A stretch of DNA of 64,000 bases from Clostridiales bacterium (GCA_029268065.1 JAJUHC010000017.1:1-64000); one strand, 5' to 3'; counted from the first letter of the stretch, positions 27,480-38,406 are shown. A program made the numbers and translations. Notes: generated by a model not told the origin, from the sequence alone.

Positions 27480-29045
27480 GTGAAACGGCTAGAAATATTT
27501 GATTCCACCCTGCGGGACGGCGCCCAGAGCGAAGGGATCTCGTTCTCGGTTCAGGATAAGCTGAATATTGTCCTTGCGCTCGACGAATTCGGCGTTGCGT
27601 ATATCGAAGCGGGAAATCCCTCGTCCAACCCGAAGGATATTGAATTTTTTCAGAAGGCTGCGGGAATGAACCTTAAAAATTCAAAGCTCTGCGCTTTTGG
27701 GAGCACAAGAAGGAAGGGTATGCGCCCGGAGGATGACGAGTATGTGCTTTCTCTTCTGAACGCCGGAACTCCCGCCGTTTCGATCTTCGGAAAGTCATGG
27801 GACCTTCACGCGACGGAAATACTCAAGGTAACGCCTGAGGAGAACCTCGGCATGGTAAGCGATACGGTAGCGTTCTTCAAAAGCAGGGGCAAGGAGCTCA
27901 TATTCGACGCCGAGCATTTCTTTGACGGCTACAAGTCCAATCCCGAGTACGCGCTCAAGGTGCTTGCGGCCGCTGCGGAGAGCGGCGCCGACGTGCTCTG
28001 CCTCTGCGACACGAACGGCGGCGCATTTCCCGAGGAGGTTTTCGAGATAACGAAGCGGGTCTGCGACGTCTTTCCGGAATTCCGCGTCGGCATCCACTGC
28101 CACAACGACGTCGGCTGCGCGGTTGCAAGCTCCATGATGGCGGTTTCCGCGGGAGCCGTCCAGATACAGGGCACCTTTATAGGCTACGGAGAGCGCTGCG
28201 GGAACGCGGATCTCAGCGTCATAATTCCGAACCTGCAGTTGAAAAAGGGCTTTTGCTGCGTCGAGGGAGATATGTCGAGGCTCACGGAAGCTGTGATAAA
28301 AATAGCTGACATCTCAAATCTTACCGTACCGCGCGACAAGCCCTACGTCGGCGAAAGCGCCTTCGCGCACAAGGGCGGAATGCACATAGACGGGGTTTCA
28401 AAGCTCTCCCGTTCGTTTGAGCATATAAGCCCCGAAGCCGTGGGAAACAAGCGCCGCTTCCTGATGTCCGAGGTGTCGGGCAGGACCACCATACTCGCAA
28501 AGCTCAAGAATCTGGCTCCGGAGCTGACCAAGGACTCTCCGGAGGTGATCGAGATTGTAAACAGGCTCAAGCAGTATGAGCACGAGGGATACCAGTTCGA
28601 GTCTGCGGACGCAAGCCTTGAGCTCATCATGATGAAGGTTTTAAACAGATACCACCCGCATTTTTCGCTTAAAATGTATAAGACGACCGGAGAATACCCG
28701 GCTCCCAATCCCGAGCTCTCGTCCAACGCGATGATCAACATCGACGTGGACGGGGTGAACGAGATAACCGCCTCGCTCGGAAACGGACCGGTCAACGCGC
28801 TCGACTCCGCTCTTCGTAAAGCGCTGCTCGTATTTTACCCGCAGCTTTCCAGAATGCATCTCATCGATTACAAGGTGAGGGTTCTCGCCGGCGACCACGC
28901 AACGGCGTCAAGGGTAAGGGTCCTTATTGAATCCACGGACGGTGAAAGCACATGGACGACGGTCGGCGTATCGACCGATATAATCGAGGCAAGCTGGATA
29001 GCTCTTGCCGATTCTTTTGAATACATGCTGGCAAAATCAGCATAG
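27480..29045 (+). CDS. cimA: (R)-citramalate synthase
   Basis: Protein of 521 residues of the LeuA/CimA family, distinct from the leuA of this operon. It begins [20 protein letters not shown] if GTG at 27480 is used, matching citramalate synthases; a TTG at 27471 is also in frame, and both have poor ribosome binding sites (ACGAG). The metal motif is GIHCHNDVG near residue 205 and a C-terminal LeuA-type regulatory domain is present. It condenses pyruvate and acetyl-CoA, giving isoleucine through 2-oxobutyrate without threonine. LeuCD and LeuB downstream also act on citramalate products. Confidence 0.88.
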   Translation: MKRLEIFDSTLRDGAQSEGISFSVQDKLNIVLALDEFGVAYIEAGNPSSNPKDIEFFQKAAGMNLKNSKLCAFGSTRRKGMRPEDDEYVLSLLNAGTPAVSIFGKSWDLHATEILKVTPEENLGMVSDTVAFFKSRGKELIFDAEHFFDGYKSNPEYALKVLAAAAESGADVLCLCDTNGGAFPEEVFEITKRVCDVFPEFRVGIHCHNDVGCAVASSMMAVSAGAVQIQGTFIGYGERCGNADLSVIIPNLQLKKGFCCVEGDMSRLTEAVIKIADISNLTVPRDKPYVGESAFAHKGGMHIDGVSKLSRSFEHISPEAVGNKRRFLMSEVSGRTTILAKLKNLAPELTKDSPEVIEIVNRLKQYEHEGYQFESADASLELIMMKVLNRYHPHFSLKMYKTTGEYPAPNPELSSNAMINIDVDGVNEITASLGNGPVNALDSALRKALLVFYPQLSRMHLIDYKVRVLAGDHATASRVRVLIESTDGESTWTTVGVSTDIIEASWIALADSFEYMLAKSA

Positions 29046-29058
29046 GAGGACGACAGAT

Positions 29059-30318
29059 ATGGGAATGACAATGTCTCAGAAAATCCTTGCCGCCCACTGC
29101 GGACGCGGGGAGGTAAAAGCCGGTGAAATAGTAATGGCGAAGCTCGACCTCGTGCTCGGCAACGACATCACCTCTCCGGTCGCAATAAAGGAATATGCCA
29201 AAACCAACGCCCCCTGCGTGTTTGACCGCAATAAAATTGCCCTCGTCATGGATCACTTTGCCCCCAACAAGGATATAAAAGCCGCCGAGCAGTGCAAGGC
29301 GGTCAGGGAATTTGCGAGGGAAAAGGGCATCGTAAACTTCTTCGACGTAGGCGAGATGGGCGTTGAGCACGCTCTCCTGCCCGAAAAGGGACTGGTCGGC
29401 AGCGGTGACCTGGTGATCGGAGCCGACTCCCACACCTGCACCTACGGCGCGCTCGGCGCGTTTTCCACCGGAGTCGGCTCGACCGACATGGCTTACGGCA
29501 TGGCGACGGGAACAGCTTGGTTCAAGGTCCCCTCCGCCATCAAATTTGTGCTGAAAAACAAGCCGGGCAAATGGGTCTCCGGCAAGGATATTATTCTCCA
29601 CATTATCGGGATGATAGGCGTCAACGGCGCCCAGTACAAGTCAATGGAATTCACCGGCGACGGGCTCAGGCATCTCACGATGGACGACAGGCTCTGCATG
29701 GCGAACATGGCGATAGAGGCTGGCGCGAAAAACGGCATCTTCGAGGTTGATGAAAAGACCGAGGAATACGAGAAGGCTCACGGCCGCAAGGGCACGGTAG
29801 TCTACAAGGCCGACCCCGACGCCGAGTATGACAGGACTATCGAAATCGACCTTTCCGCAGTGAAGCCCACGGTTGCATTCCCCCATCTGCCTGAAAACAC
29901 GAAAACCATCGACGAGGTCGGCGACATAAGGATAGACCAGGTCGTCATAGGCTCCTGCACCAACGGGAGGCTTGAGGATTTCGAGGTCGCCGCCGCTATA
30001 ATGAAGGGCAAGAAGGTGCACAGGGACTGCCGCGTTCTGATAATCCCCGCCACGCAGGAAATCTACCTGCAGGCAATGAAGAAGGGGCTTCTTGAAATCT
30101 TCATCAGCGCCGGCTGCGCGGTTTCGACCCCCACCTGCGGCCCCTGCCTCGGCGGTCATATGGGCATACTCGCGAAGGGCGAGCGCGCCGTAGCGACGAC
30201 GAACCGCAACTTTGTGGGGCGCATGGGGCACGTCGAGAGCGAGGTCTACCTCGCAAGCCCCGCGGTTGCCGCTGCGTCGGCGATAGCGGGCAAGATAGCT
30301 TCTCCGGACGAGATATAG
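29059..30318 (+). CDS. leuC: 3-isopropylmalate dehydratase large subunit
   Basis: Protein of 419 residues, the short two-subunit form common in anaerobes and archaea. Cluster cysteines lie in SCTNGR near residue 300 and [10 protein letters not shown] near 360. [20 protein letters not shown] near 120 is the aconitase-family substrate region. It isomerises 2- to 3-isopropylmalate and probably citramalate. ATG at 29059 with AGGAGGACG is chosen over an upstream frame extension. Encoded 13 bases after cimA. Confidence 0.95.
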   Translation: MGMTMSQKILAAHCGRGEVKAGEIVMAKLDLVLGNDITSPVAIKEYAKTNAPCVFDRNKIALVMDHFAPNKDIKAAEQCKAVREFAREKGIVNFFDVGEMGVEHALLPEKGLVGSGDLVIGADSHTCTYGALGAFSTGVGSTDMAYGMATGTAWFKVPSAIKFVLKNKPGKWVSGKDIILHIIGMIGVNGAQYKSMEFTGDGLRHLTMDDRLCMANMAIEAGAKNGIFEVDEKTEEYEKAHGRKGTVVYKADPDAEYDRTIEIDLSAVKPTVAFPHLPENTKTIDEVGDIRIDQVVIGSCTNGRLEDFEVAAAIMKGKKVHRDCRVLIIPATQEIYLQAMKKGLLEIFISAGCAVSTPTCGPCLGGHMGILAKGERAVATTNRNFVGRMGHVESEVYLASPAVAAASAIAGKIASPDEI

Positions 30319-30329
30319 GAGGCGGAAAA

Positions 30330-30830
30330 ATGAACGTAAAAGGAAAAGCGATAAAATACGGGCACAACGTCGATACTGACGTCATAATCCCGGCAAGATA
30401 CCTCAATACCACGGACGAGAAGGAGCTTGCCTCCCACTGCATGGAGGACCTCGACAAAACCTTCCCGAGCCGCGTCGCCGCGGCAAACGGAACCGTCATG
30501 ATAGCTGGCAGGAATTTCGGCTGCGGCTCTTCGAGGGAGCACGCCCCCCTCGCAATCAAGGCCTCCGGAGTTTCCTGCGTCATAGCGGAGGATTTTGCGA
30601 GGATATTCTACCGCAACTCGATCAATATCGGCCTTCCCATAATCGAATCGCCCGAAGCCGTAGCGGGCATAGACGACGGCGACGAGGTCGAGGTGTATTT
30701 TGACGAGGGAATCGTCCGCAACGTGACGAAATCGAAGGAATTTAAAATAACGCCCTTCCCCCCGTTCCTTCAGGCCATCATCTCGGCAGGAGGCCTTCTC
30801 GCCGCCGCCGAAAAAAACGTGTTGAAGTAG
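30330..30830 (+). CDS. leuD: 3-isopropylmalate dehydratase small subunit
   Basis: Protein of 166 residues matching the short LeuD swivel domain. [13 protein letters not shown] near residue 12 and [19 protein letters not shown] near residue 55 are diagnostic. It forms the active isomerase with LeuC, encoded 11 bases upstream. AGGAGGCGG precedes the ATG. Confidence 0.95.
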   Translation: MNVKGKAIKYGHNVDTDVIIPARYLNTTDEKELASHCMEDLDKTFPSRVAAANGTVMIAGRNFGCGSSREHAPLAIKASGVSCVIAEDFARIFYRNSINIGLPIIESPEAVAGIDDGDEVEVYFDEGIVRNVTKSKEFKITPFPPFLQAIISAGGLLAAAEKNVLK

Positions 30831-30840
30831 GGGAACGGCA

Positions 30841-31914
30841 ATGAATTATAAGATAGCGCTTGTAAAGGGCGACGGCATAGGACCGGAGATAATTGATTCG
30901 GCGGTAAAGGTGCTTGACCGCGTCGGCGCCAGATTCGGACACAGCTTCAGCTACACCGAGGTGCTCGCGGGCGGCTGCGCGATAGACGCGACCGGCATTC
31001 CGCTTCCAGAGGAAAGCGTCAGGACCTGCCTTGAAAGCGACAGCGTCATGCTCGGCGCGGTCGGCGGACCGAAGTGGGACACCCTGCCCGGGCAGCTCCG
31101 ACCCGAAAAGGCCCTGCTCGGGCTTCGCAGCGCGATGAAGCTTTACGCGAACATCCGCCCTGCGGTCCTTCATAAGGCTCTCACCTCGGAGTGCCCGCTG
31201 AAAAGCAGCATTGCCGGAGAGGGCATAGACCTCATCATAGTCCGCGAGCTGACGGGCGGCATCTACTTTGGGGAAAACGGGCGCGGCACGGGCGAAATGG
31301 GCGCATACGCCTATGATACGGAGCTTTATTCTGTCGCGGAGATCGAGAGAATAGGCAGAATAGGCTTTGAAATGGCGATGAAGCGCCGTAAAAAGCTCAC
31401 GAGCATAGACAAGGCGAATGTCCTCGAAAGCTCGAGGCTGTGGCGCGAGACCATGCACGCCCTTAAAGCCGAATACCCCGAGGTCGAGTACTCGGACATG
31501 CTTGTAGACAACGCCGCGATGCAGCTTGTGAGGAGGCCCTCGCAGTTCGACGTGGTGGTGACGAGCAACATGTTCGGCGACATACTTTCCGACGAGGCCT
31601 CTATGATAACCGGCTCCATCGGGCTTCTCCCATCCGCCTCGCTCGGAAGCGGAACGCTTGGGATGTACGAGCCCATACACGGCTCCGCCCCCGACATCGC
31701 CGGCAAGGGCGTGGCGAACCCGATAGCCACTATACTCTCCGCCGCGATGATGCTGCGCTTCTCCTTTAATCTCAGCAAAGAGGCGGACTGCGTTGAAAAC
31801 GCGGTCGCTGCGGTCCTTGCGGAAGGCGCGAGAACTGCCGACATACTGGGAGAAAGCAGGTCGAAAGCCCTCGGTACCGCCGAAATGACTGAAAAAATAC
31901 TTGAGAAGATATAA
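30841..31914 (+). CDS. leuB: 3-isopropylmalate dehydrogenase
   Basis: Protein of 357 residues. NAD-dependent oxidative decarboxylase giving 2-oxoisocaproate. Signature residues include GDGIGPEI at the start, RELTGGIYFGE near 139, the metal region DMLVDNAAMQLVRRP near 220, and GSAPDIAGKGVANPIATILS near 281. It is the last gene of the operon and is followed by a strong terminator. Confidence 0.96.
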   Translation: MNYKIALVKGDGIGPEIIDSAVKVLDRVGARFGHSFSYTEVLAGGCAIDATGIPLPEESVRTCLESDSVMLGAVGGPKWDTLPGQLRPEKALLGLRSAMKLYANIRPAVLHKALTSECPLKSSIAGEGIDLIIVRELTGGIYFGENGRGTGEMGAYAYDTELYSVAEIERIGRIGFEMAMKRRKKLTSIDKANVLESSRLWRETMHALKAEYPEVEYSDMLVDNAAMQLVRRPSQFDVVVTSNMFGDILSDEASMITGSIGLLPSASLGSGTLGMYEPIHGSAPDIAGKGVANPIATILSAAMMLRFSFNLSKEADCVENAVAAVLAEGARTADILGESRSKALGTAEMTEKILEKI

Positions 31915-31922
31915 AACGACTA

Positions 31923-31960
31923 AATCTCCGGCCAAATGCTCCTGGCCGGAGATTTTTTTA
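31923..31960. terminator. Bidirectional terminator between leuB and pheA
   Basis: AATCTCCGGCCA (31923-31934) pairs perfectly with TGGCCGGAGATT (31943-31954), followed by TTTTTTT. It ends the leu-ilv operon and, less strongly, the convergent aro operon. Confidence 0.9.
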
Positions 31961-31971
31961 TTTTGGGCTTT

Positions 31972-33114
31972 TTACACCACTTCCGAATAGCTCCCGAGGT
32001 ATTTGAACTTTTCGCAGAGGCTGTCAAGCTCCGCTATGAGCTGAGCGAACTGATTTGAATATACCGAGGTTTCCAGATCGAAGTAGAACATGAATTCAAA
32101 ATCGCGGTCGGGCAGCGGTCGGCTTTCGAGCTTCACGAGATTTATGCCCAGCGCGTAAAATCTCGAAAGCACATTATACAGCGAACCGGGCTTGTGTGAA
32201 ATTATCATCATTATGCTCGTCCTGTCCGCTCCCGCATATATTTCGAGCTTTTTGGAGATGCAGATGAATCTTGTGTAGTTGTTGCCGGTATCCTGCACTG
32301 ACTCGGCGAGGCACTCGAGCCCGTATATCCCGGCGCAGGAGCGGGACGAGAGCGCCGCGACGTCTCCCCTTTCCGATTCAGCGACGAGCTTTGCGGCAGC
32401 GGCCGTGTTTTCGCAGACCGTCACCTTGACGTTCTTAAGAGTTGAAAGGAAGTTGCCGCACTGGTTAATCGCCTGCTCGTGCGAAAATATTTCCCTTATA
32501 TCCCCGAGCTTCACGCCCTTTTTTGCGAGGAGGTTGTGATCCACCTTGAGCCTCACGCTCTTTACGATGCTGAAATTGTACTGCATCATGAGGTCGTAGA
32601 TCCTGTTCACCGAGCCGGCCGTGCTGTTTTCGATGGGAAGTATGCCGTAGCGGCAAAGCCCCTTGTCTATGGCGGCGAAAACCCCCTCCCAGCTGCTGAA
32701 ATACATTATGTTTGGTATTTTGAAGAGCTTTTCGCAGGCTATCTGCGAATAAGCCCCCTCCACGCCCTGGCAGGCGACCACCGCGCTGTCGGGAAACACC
32801 CTGTCGGTGCCCTCGATAGCTCCGTTTATTATCTCAAGAAGCCCGGAATATGAACCGATTATCCTTTTCTGGTACAGGCGGCTCAGCTCAAAAATCATCG
32901 GATACAGCGCCCCGATATAGCTTTTCATGCTTTCGTCCACCGAATCGCAAAGCTCCGCGAGCTTCGCGCGCTCGCGCGCGGAATCGAAAACGGGCAGCTT
33001 GTTTTCCATCTTGTACTTTGCGATGTTTTTGCAAATTTCCATTCTCTCGCAGAAGACTCTGACAAGCTCCCTGTCCGCCGCGTCTATCTGTTTTCTGTAA
33101 TCTGTCAGGTCCAT
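31972..33114 (-). CDS. pheA: Bifunctional chorismate mutase / prephenate dehydratase
   Basis: Protein of 380 residues. Residues 1-90 are an AroQ chorismate mutase (YRKQIDAADRELVRVFCERM). Residues 110-290 are prephenate dehydratase (GVEGAYSQIACEKLF; the TRF motif in NNYTRFICIS). The C-terminal ACT domain has KPGSLYNVLSRFYALGINLV and ESRP, which bind phenylalanine for feedback inhibition. It makes phenylpyruvate. Last gene of the minus-strand aro operon, directly abutting aroC. Confidence 0.94.
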   Translation of the reverse strand: MDLTDYRKQIDAADRELVRVFCERMEICKNIAKYKMENKLPVFDSARERAKLAELCDSVDESMKSYIGALYPMIFELSRLYQKRIIGSYSGLLEIINGAIEGTDRVFPDSAVVACQGVEGAYSQIACEKLFKIPNIMYFSSWEGVFAAIDKGLCRYGILPIENSTAGSVNRIYDLMMQYNFSIVKSVRLKVDHNLLAKKGVKLGDIREIFSHEQAINQCGNFLSTLKNVKVTVCENTAAAAKLVAESERGDVAALSSRSCAGIYGLECLAESVQDTGNNYTRFICISKKLEIYAGADRTSIMMIISHKPGSLYNVLSRFYALGINLVKLESRPLPDRDFEFMFYFDLETSVYSNQFAQLIAELDSLCEKFKYLGSYSEVV

Positions 33115-34215
33115 TTAAAGGCCTCCCTCATATTTTTTGCTTTCCAGCAGTGCGTCGTAAATGGCGATAGCTGCGGCGGCCTCGACGCAGGGCACCGCTC
33201 TCGGCACTATGCAGGGGTCGTGCCTGCCCTTTACCGTTAAAACGGTGTTTTCCATCCTCGAAAGGCTTACGCTTTTCTGCTCCCGGGATATAGAGGGCGT
33301 GGGCTTGAAAGCCGCGCGGAAAACAAGGGGCATGCCGGAGGTAATGCCGCCGAGTATGCCGCCGTGGTTGTTGCTCAGGGTGCGTATCCGCCTGCCGTCA
33401 GTTGCGAACGCATCGTTGTTTTCGCTTCCCCTGAGCGCCGCGCATTCGAAGCCGTTTCCGAACTCTATGCCCTTCACGGCGGGAATGCCGAATACCACGG
33501 ACGCGATTCTGTTCTCCATGCCGTCGAACATCGGGTCTCCGAGCCCGGCGGGAAGCCCGAGCGCCGCGCACTCGATTATCCCTCCCACCGAGTCGCCCTT
33601 TGCTCCCGCGTCCTCAATAAGTTCTATCATCCTGTCCCCCTGTTCCTTGTCCAGAACAGGGAAAGCGTTTTTTCTGAGCTTCTTGAAGTCCTCTGCCCTG
33701 ACTCCGGCCAGATCGAAGGACCTGTCGGATATTCCGCCGATTTTCAGGATATGGGCGGCAATTTCCACGCCCTCGGCCCTTAAAAACTGTATGAATATCC
33801 CTCCCGCTATGCAAAGCGGAGCCGTGAGCCTTCCCGAAAAGTGACCTCCCCCCCTGACGTCCTGCGCGCCGCCGTATTTTACGTTAGCGGTAAAATCGGC
33901 GTGCGAGGGGCGCGGAATATCAATGATTTCATTGTAATCCGAGGAGCGTGTGTCCGTATTCCCGATCACGGCGGCAAACGGGGCGCCGCAGGTTACTCCG
34001 TTCACTACTCCGGAAAGTATCTCGGGAACGTCCGCTTCCCTGCGCTTTGTTGAATAGCTGCTTTTTCCGGGCGAGCGCCTTTCGAGGAAGGCCTGAAGCT
34101 CTTCAAAATCTATCCTCAGCCCCGGGGGAAGCCCGTCTATGCAGACTCCTATGCCCCCCGAATGTGACTGACCGAAAATGGTCATCGTAAAGTTTTTCCC
34201 GTAAGTGGATGACAT
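33115..34215 (-). CDS. aroC: Chorismate synthase
   Basis: Protein of 366 residues. Needs reduced FMN and converts EPSP to chorismate. The family signatures are GQSHSGGIGVCIDGLPPG near residue 15, the RPSHADFTANVKYG region near 100 and NNHGGILGGITSGMP near 275. It immediately follows aroA (no gap) and precedes pheA. Being flavin-dependent and lacking an obvious flavin reductase partner, it is the monofunctional type. Confidence 0.95.
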   Translation of the reverse strand: MSSTYGKNFTMTIFGQSHSGGIGVCIDGLPPGLRIDFEELQAFLERRSPGKSSYSTKRREADVPEILSGVVNGVTCGAPFAAVIGNTDTRSSDYNEIIDIPRPSHADFTANVKYGGAQDVRGGGHFSGRLTAPLCIAGGIFIQFLRAEGVEIAAHILKIGGISDRSFDLAGVRAEDFKKLRKNAFPVLDKEQGDRMIELIEDAGAKGDSVGGIIECAALGLPAGLGDPMFDGMENRIASVVFGIPAVKGIEFGNGFECAALRGSENNDAFATDGRRIRTLSNNHGGILGGITSGMPLVFRAAFKPTPSISREQKSVSLSRMENTVLTVKGRHDPCIVPRAVPCVEAAAAIAIYDALLESKKYEGGL

Positions 34216-35490
34216 TCAGACGTCCCCTTTCAATACCCTGCCGCCGAGCGCGGCGAAATCCTCAAAAAAGCCGGGGTAGGACTTGTTTACCGCCTCGGCG
34301 TTTTTTATTGTAACTGGCTTCTCGCAGACTGTCGAAGCGATAGCCGCCATCATTGCTATCCTGTGGTCTCCGAAGGAGTCGACGATGCCGCCCGAAAGCC
34401 TTTTTCTGCCCCTGATAACGAGCCCGTCGCCGGTTTCCTCAATATCCGCGCCGAGTCCCGAAAGCGTTTTAAAAACCGTACTCAGCCTGTCGCTTTCCTT
34501 TATGCGGAGGCGCTGCGCGTTTTTTATCAGCGTTTCGCCCTCGGATACCGCGGCCACGACCGAGAGTATCGGAACTAAATCGGGGATATTTCCGGCGTCT
34601 ATCTCCGTGCCCCGAAGCTTGCCTCGCCTCACGGTGCAGTCCTCTCCCGACAAACTGAGCTCGGCGCCGAATTCGGCCAGTATTTTCGCGACCGCCCTGT
34701 CCCCCTGAATGGAATCCGGCTTGAGCCCGACGCACCTTATCGGCAGCTCCCCTATCGCGCCCGCCGAGAGCCAGAACGCGGCGTTCGACCAGTCCCCCTC
34801 CACCTCGACTCTGCCGGGCGAAGAGTAGCCCGAGCCGCCCCGGACAATATACCTGCTTCCATCCGGCTTTATATGAACACCGAAGCTTTCCAGCGCCGAA
34901 AGCGTCATTGAAATGTAATCCCTCGACTCCGCCTCGCCTGAAAGCTCAATCACGCTTTCTCCCGAAACGAGCGGAAGCGCGAAAAGCAGCCCGCTTATAT
35001 ACTGCGACGATACGTTCCCCGGGAGCCGGAAGGTGCCGCTCCGGAGCCTGCCAGAGGATTTCACGGCAGCCTCGCCCATGCCCTCGAATCGGCAGCCCTG
35101 ACATTCGAGCGCCTCCCGCAGGTGCGAAATCGGCCTTTGCGGCAGCCTCCCGGCGAGAAGGAAGGTGGCATCCGCGCCCAAAGCGCAGGCGACGGGCAGC
35201 ATAAACCTGTATGTCGAGCCGCTTTCGCCGCAGTTCAGAACGGCTTTCACTGCAATATTTCCTCTGCTTATGGGAGTGACCTCGAAGCCGCCCAAAACGT
35301 CTTTAATCTTCGCTCCGAGAGCCTTCAGGCACTCCTTCGTGGCCTCTATGTCGTCGGAGCTCTCGCCGCAGCCGACAAAGGTCGTTTTATCGGACAGAGC
35401 CGAGCAAATAAGCAGCCTGTGCGCGCAGGACTTCGAGGCTATGGCCTTCACTAAGCCGCCAAGCTCCGAAGGAATCAACGTAATCTCCAC
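34216..35490 (-). CDS. aroA: 3-phosphoshikimate 1-carboxyvinyltransferase (EPSP synthase)
   Basis: Protein of 424 residues with the two-lobed EPSP synthase fold. Motifs are SKSCAHRLLICSAL near residue 18, NCGESGSTYRFMLPVA near 87 and RIKESDRLS near 340. Position 89-93 reads GESGSTYRF where many enzymes have GNAGTAMRP, so it falls in the divergent, class II-like group, by eye. It joins shikimate-3-phosphate and PEP. Confidence 0.94.
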   Translation of the reverse strand: MEITLIPSELGGLVKAIASKSCAHRLLICSALSDKTTFVGCGESSDDIEATKECLKALGAKIKDVLGGFEVTPISRGNIAVKAVLNCGESGSTYRFMLPVACALGADATFLLAGRLPQRPISHLREALECQGCRFEGMGEAAVKSSGRLRSGTFRLPGNVSSQYISGLLFALPLVSGESVIELSGEAESRDYISMTLSALESFGVHIKPDGSRYIVRGGSGYSSPGRVEVEGDWSNAAFWLSAGAIGELPIRCVGLKPDSIQGDRAVAKILAEFGAELSLSGEDCTVRRGKLRGTEIDAGNIPDLVPILSVVAAVSEGETLIKNAQRLRIKESDRLSTVFKTLSGLGADIEETGDGLVIRGRKRLSGGIVDSFGDHRIAMMAAIASTVCEKPVTIKNAEAVNKSYPGFFEDFAALGGRVLKGDV

Positions 35491-35500
35491 GAAGCGCCCC

Positions 35501-36556
35501 CTATTCCGCGGTTCCGAGAGCGATAATTTCCTTAAGCTCCGCCATCGTGACCCGCATTAGCTCCGAGCATCCTATTTCTCTCGGAACGATGATCGTTATC
35601 GTGCCGCCGCCGCTCTTTTTGTCCGACAGGGCGGCCTTAAAAAGCTCCTCTGCCCCGAACCTCGTTCGCGTCGGCAGACCGTGCCGCCTTATCATCTCCA
35701 GAATATCGTCCCTGCACCCCTCGCCGCAAAGCCCCAGGCTGCACGCGGCTCTCGCCATCGCCGCCATTCCCGCGGCCACCGCGAAGCCGTGAGTTATCTC
35801 ATAGGCGCTGCAAAGCTCGATTGCGTGTCCTATGGTATGCCCGAAGTTCAAAATGTTCCTGATACCGCCGTCCCGCTCGTCCTTGCACACGATGTCGCGC
35901 TTTATCGAAACGCAGCGTGCGATTATTTCCTCATACTGTTCCGTTACGGGCTGTTTCAGCCTTGCAAACAGCTCGCCGTCCGCAATAACGCCGTATTTTA
36001 TCACTTCCGCGCAGCCCGCGCTTATCAAATCACCGCCGAGAGTGTCAAGCGCCGAATAGTCGCATATTACGAGATCCGGCTGATAAAAGGCTCCGGCCAG
36101 ATTCTTCCCCGTGTCGAGATCGATCGCCGTTTTTCCCCCGACCGAGGAGTCAACGGCCGAAAGCAGCGTCGTCGGAATCTGCACAAGCCCTATGCCCCGC
36201 ATGTATGACGCCGCCGCGAAGCCCGCGAGGTCCCCGACCACTCCCCCGCCGAGCGCGATTACGCAGTCCTTGCGGGTGAAGGCGTTTTCAGCGAGGAAAT
36301 TGAGTATCGCTATAAAATTTCCCGCATTTTTAGACTTCTCGCCGCTCGCGACAATAAACTTACTTGTCTTGTAGCCTTCCCCCTGCAACGATTTCTCGAC
36401 AGTATCCGCGTAAAGACGGTCCACGACATCGTCGGTGATGACAGCGGCCTTGCCGCCGCCCGCGGCGCTTCTGACATAGCTGCCCGAGTTTCCTAGCAGA
36501 CCCTGACCTATGAGTATATCGTAGCGTTTGGAGGCGTCCACTCTTACCGTCCTCAC
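35501..36556 (-). CDS. aroB: 3-dehydroquinate synthase
   Basis: Protein of 351 residues. NAD- and metal-dependent enzyme. Visible motifs are GGGVVGDLAGFAAASYMRGI near residue 103, the zinc-ligand region SAGCAEVIKYG near 175 and NFGHTIGHAIE near 242. It starts with GTG at 36556, overlapping the tyrA stop by four bases, so translation is coupled. Confidence 0.95.
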   Translation of the reverse strand: MRTVRVDASKRYDILIGQGLLGNSGSYVRSAAGGGKAAVITDDVVDRLYADTVEKSLQGEGYKTSKFIVASGEKSKNAGNFIAILNFLAENAFTRKDCVIALGGGVVGDLAGFAAASYMRGIGLVQIPTTLLSAVDSSVGGKTAIDLDTGKNLAGAFYQPDLVICDYSALDTLGGDLISAGCAEVIKYGVIADGELFARLKQPVTEQYEEIIARCVSIKRDIVCKDERDGGIRNILNFGHTIGHAIELCSAYEITHGFAVAAGMAAMARAACSLGLCGEGCRDDILEMIRRHGLPTRTRFGAEELFKAALSDKKSGGGTITIIVPREIGCSELMRVTMAELKEIIALGTAE

Positions 36557-37389
36557 CTTAAATCCACCTCCGCTTTTTTGGCTTTCCCCTCCGCCAGAAG
36601 CTGCACGAGCCTCTCCTCGTCGCCGCCTGCGAGCGCGTCCCTGTATTTTTTTACCGAATCAAGGAGGAAGTCAATTTCCTTTACAAGGTAATCCCTGTTT
36701 TCAATAAAAAGCTCCGCCCACATTTGCTCGTTAAGATATGCAACTCTCGTAAGGTCCTTGTAGCTTCCTGCCGAAAAACCCTTGTGAGCAGTAGCTGTCG
36801 GGCTTTTTATATAGGCGTTCGACACCACATGCGCCATCTGGGAGGTGAAGGCTATCATTTCGTCATGCTTCTCCGCTGTCGTTACTGTAAAGCTTCCAAA
36901 CTTTACAGGTTTCAGCAGCTCCGACACCCCGTTTACGAGTGCCATATCGTCGAAACGCGGCGGTACGATAATCATCGAAGCCCTGTTGAACATCGTTGCG
37001 GTGCTGTGCTTGAAGCCGGAGTTCTGGGTGCCCGCCATGGGATGCCCGCCGAAGAATTTAAAGCCGTATTCTTCGGCAAGAGCGAAGCCGATTTTGCAGA
37101 TTTCGCGCTTGATTCCGCAGCAGTCGACCACCGTAGTCTCCTTTGAGAATAAATGGGCCTTGCTTTTCAGGTATTCGATAGCGTCCTTCGGGTAGAGTGC
37201 GATAATGATTAGGTCGCAGCCGCCGATATTGTCGTCGCTAAGCTCGCCATCGACAGCGCCGGAGAGCCCCGCGAAGCCGAGCATTGTCTTGTCCCTGTCA
37301 TAGGCCAGAACCGTATGTCCGCCGGCGCTCTTATAGGCCTTGGCAAAGGACCCTCCTATAAGCCCCAGTCCAGCTATTCCTATTCTCAC
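36553..37389 (-). CDS. tyrA: Prephenate dehydrogenase
   Basis: Protein of 278 residues. NAD-binding motif GLGLIGGSFAKAYKSAG at the start; catalytic His in GGHPMAGTQNSGFKHST near residue 120. It oxidises prephenate to 4-hydroxyphenylpyruvate for tyrosine. No C-terminal ACT domain, so tyrosine feedback must be weak or lie elsewhere; the Phe/Tyr leader peptide gives transcriptional control. Starts with GTG overlapping the aroF stop by four bases. Confidence 0.93.
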   Translation of the reverse strand: MRIGIAGLGLIGGSFAKAYKSAGGHTVLAYDRDKTMLGFAGLSGAVDGELSDDNIGGCDLIIIALYPKDAIEYLKSKAHLFSKETTVVDCCGIKREICKIGFALAEEYGFKFFGGHPMAGTQNSGFKHSTATMFNRASMIIVPPRFDDMALVNGVSELLKPVKFGSFTVTTAEKHDEMIAFTSQMAHVVSNAYIKSPTATAHKGFSAGSYKDLTRVAYLNEQMWAELFIENRDYLVKEIDFLLDSVKKYRDALAGGDEERLVQLLAEGKAKKAEVDLR

Positions 37390-38390
37390 TGCCTTACCAC
37401 CTCAAGTATCTTCCCTACGCGTTCGGATACGTCCCTGAACTGCTCCGGAGTCAGTGACTGCGCCCCGTCGCAGAGCGCGTGCGGGGGATCGTTGTGGACC
37501 TCTATCATAATTCCGTCCGCGCCTGCCGCGGCGGCCGCCATCGCCATTGGCTTTACAAGCCTCGCTATACCCGTCGCGTGGCTGGGATCAACGACTATCG
37601 GAAGATGCGTAAGCTCACGGAGCATGGGTACGGCCGACAAATCGAGAGTGTTCCGCGTGTAGGTCTCGAAGGTTCTTATGCCTCGTTCGCAGAGTATGAC
37701 GTCGTTGTTGCCGCCCGCCATGATGTATTCCGCGCTCATAAGAAGCTCCTTAAGGTTATTCGCGAGCCCCCGCTTCAAAAGTATCGGCTTTCTGGTTTTG
37801 CCGAGCTCCTTCAGGAGCTCGAAATTCTGCATGTTTCGCGCCCCCACCTGAATAATATCAACCTTTTCGAAGAGCGGCAAATGGTTTGCATCCATAATTT
37901 CGGTGATTATGGGCATTCCCGTCTTTTCTTTTGCCATAAGGAGGAGCTCAAGCCCCTCTGCTCGAAGGCCCTGGAAGTCGTAGGGGGATGTGCGGGGCTT
38001 GAAAGCGCCGCCTCGAAGTATGGAGGCGCCGGCCGCTTTGACCTTTTCCGCTATTTCCATGATCTGCTCGGGCGACTCGACCGAGCAGGGTCCCGCGATG
38101 AGCTGGAAGTTACCGCCGCCGATTTTGATGCCGCCGACGTCGACCACCGAATCCTCCGGATGGAACTTTCTGTTCGCGCTTTTGAAGGGCTCGCTTATGC
38201 GCTTCACCGACTCGATGATGTCGAGGTCCTGAAGCATGTCGATGTCTATCTTGCTGGTATCGCCTATCAGACCCATGACGGTATAATACTTGCCCTCCGA
38301 AATATGAACGTCTAAGCCCTGGCTTTTGAACCATGTGCAAAGGTTTTCAATCTGTTGTTTGCTTACTCCCTGTTTCAGTACGGCTATCAT
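37386..38390 (-). CDS. aroF: 3-deoxy-7-phosphoheptulonate (DAHP) synthase with N-terminal regulatory domain
   Basis: Protein of 334 residues, type I-beta. Residues 1-70 form a ferredoxin-like (ACT-like) regulatory domain; the barrel begins near 80 with [20 protein letters not shown] and [15 protein letters not shown]. It joins PEP and erythrose-4-phosphate, the first step of the shikimate route. First structural gene of the operon; AGGAGGAAT precedes its ATG. Genes for aroD, aroE and aroK are not in the window. Confidence 0.95.
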   Translation of the reverse strand: MIAVLKQGVSKQQIENLCTWFKSQGLDVHISEGKYYTVMGLIGDTSKIDIDMLQDLDIIESVKRISEPFKSANRKFHPEDSVVDVGGIKIGGGNFQLIAGPCSVESPEQIMEIAEKVKAAGASILRGGAFKPRTSPYDFQGLRAEGLELLLMAKEKTGMPIITEIMDANHLPLFEKVDIIQVGARNMQNFELLKELGKTRKPILLKRGLANNLKELLMSAEYIMAGGNNDVILCERGIRTFETYTRNTLDLSAVPMLRELTHLPIVVDPSHATGIARLVKPMAMAAAAAGADGIMIEVHNDPPHALCDGAQSLTPEQFRDVSERVGKILEVVRQ

Positions 38391-38406
38391 GACTATTCCT
38401 CCTGTA

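Noticed and set aside
30778-31935. Long open frame antisense to leuB (about 385 codons).
   Set aside because: Composition is Arg/Val/His-rich nonsense with no family motif; leuB is certain.
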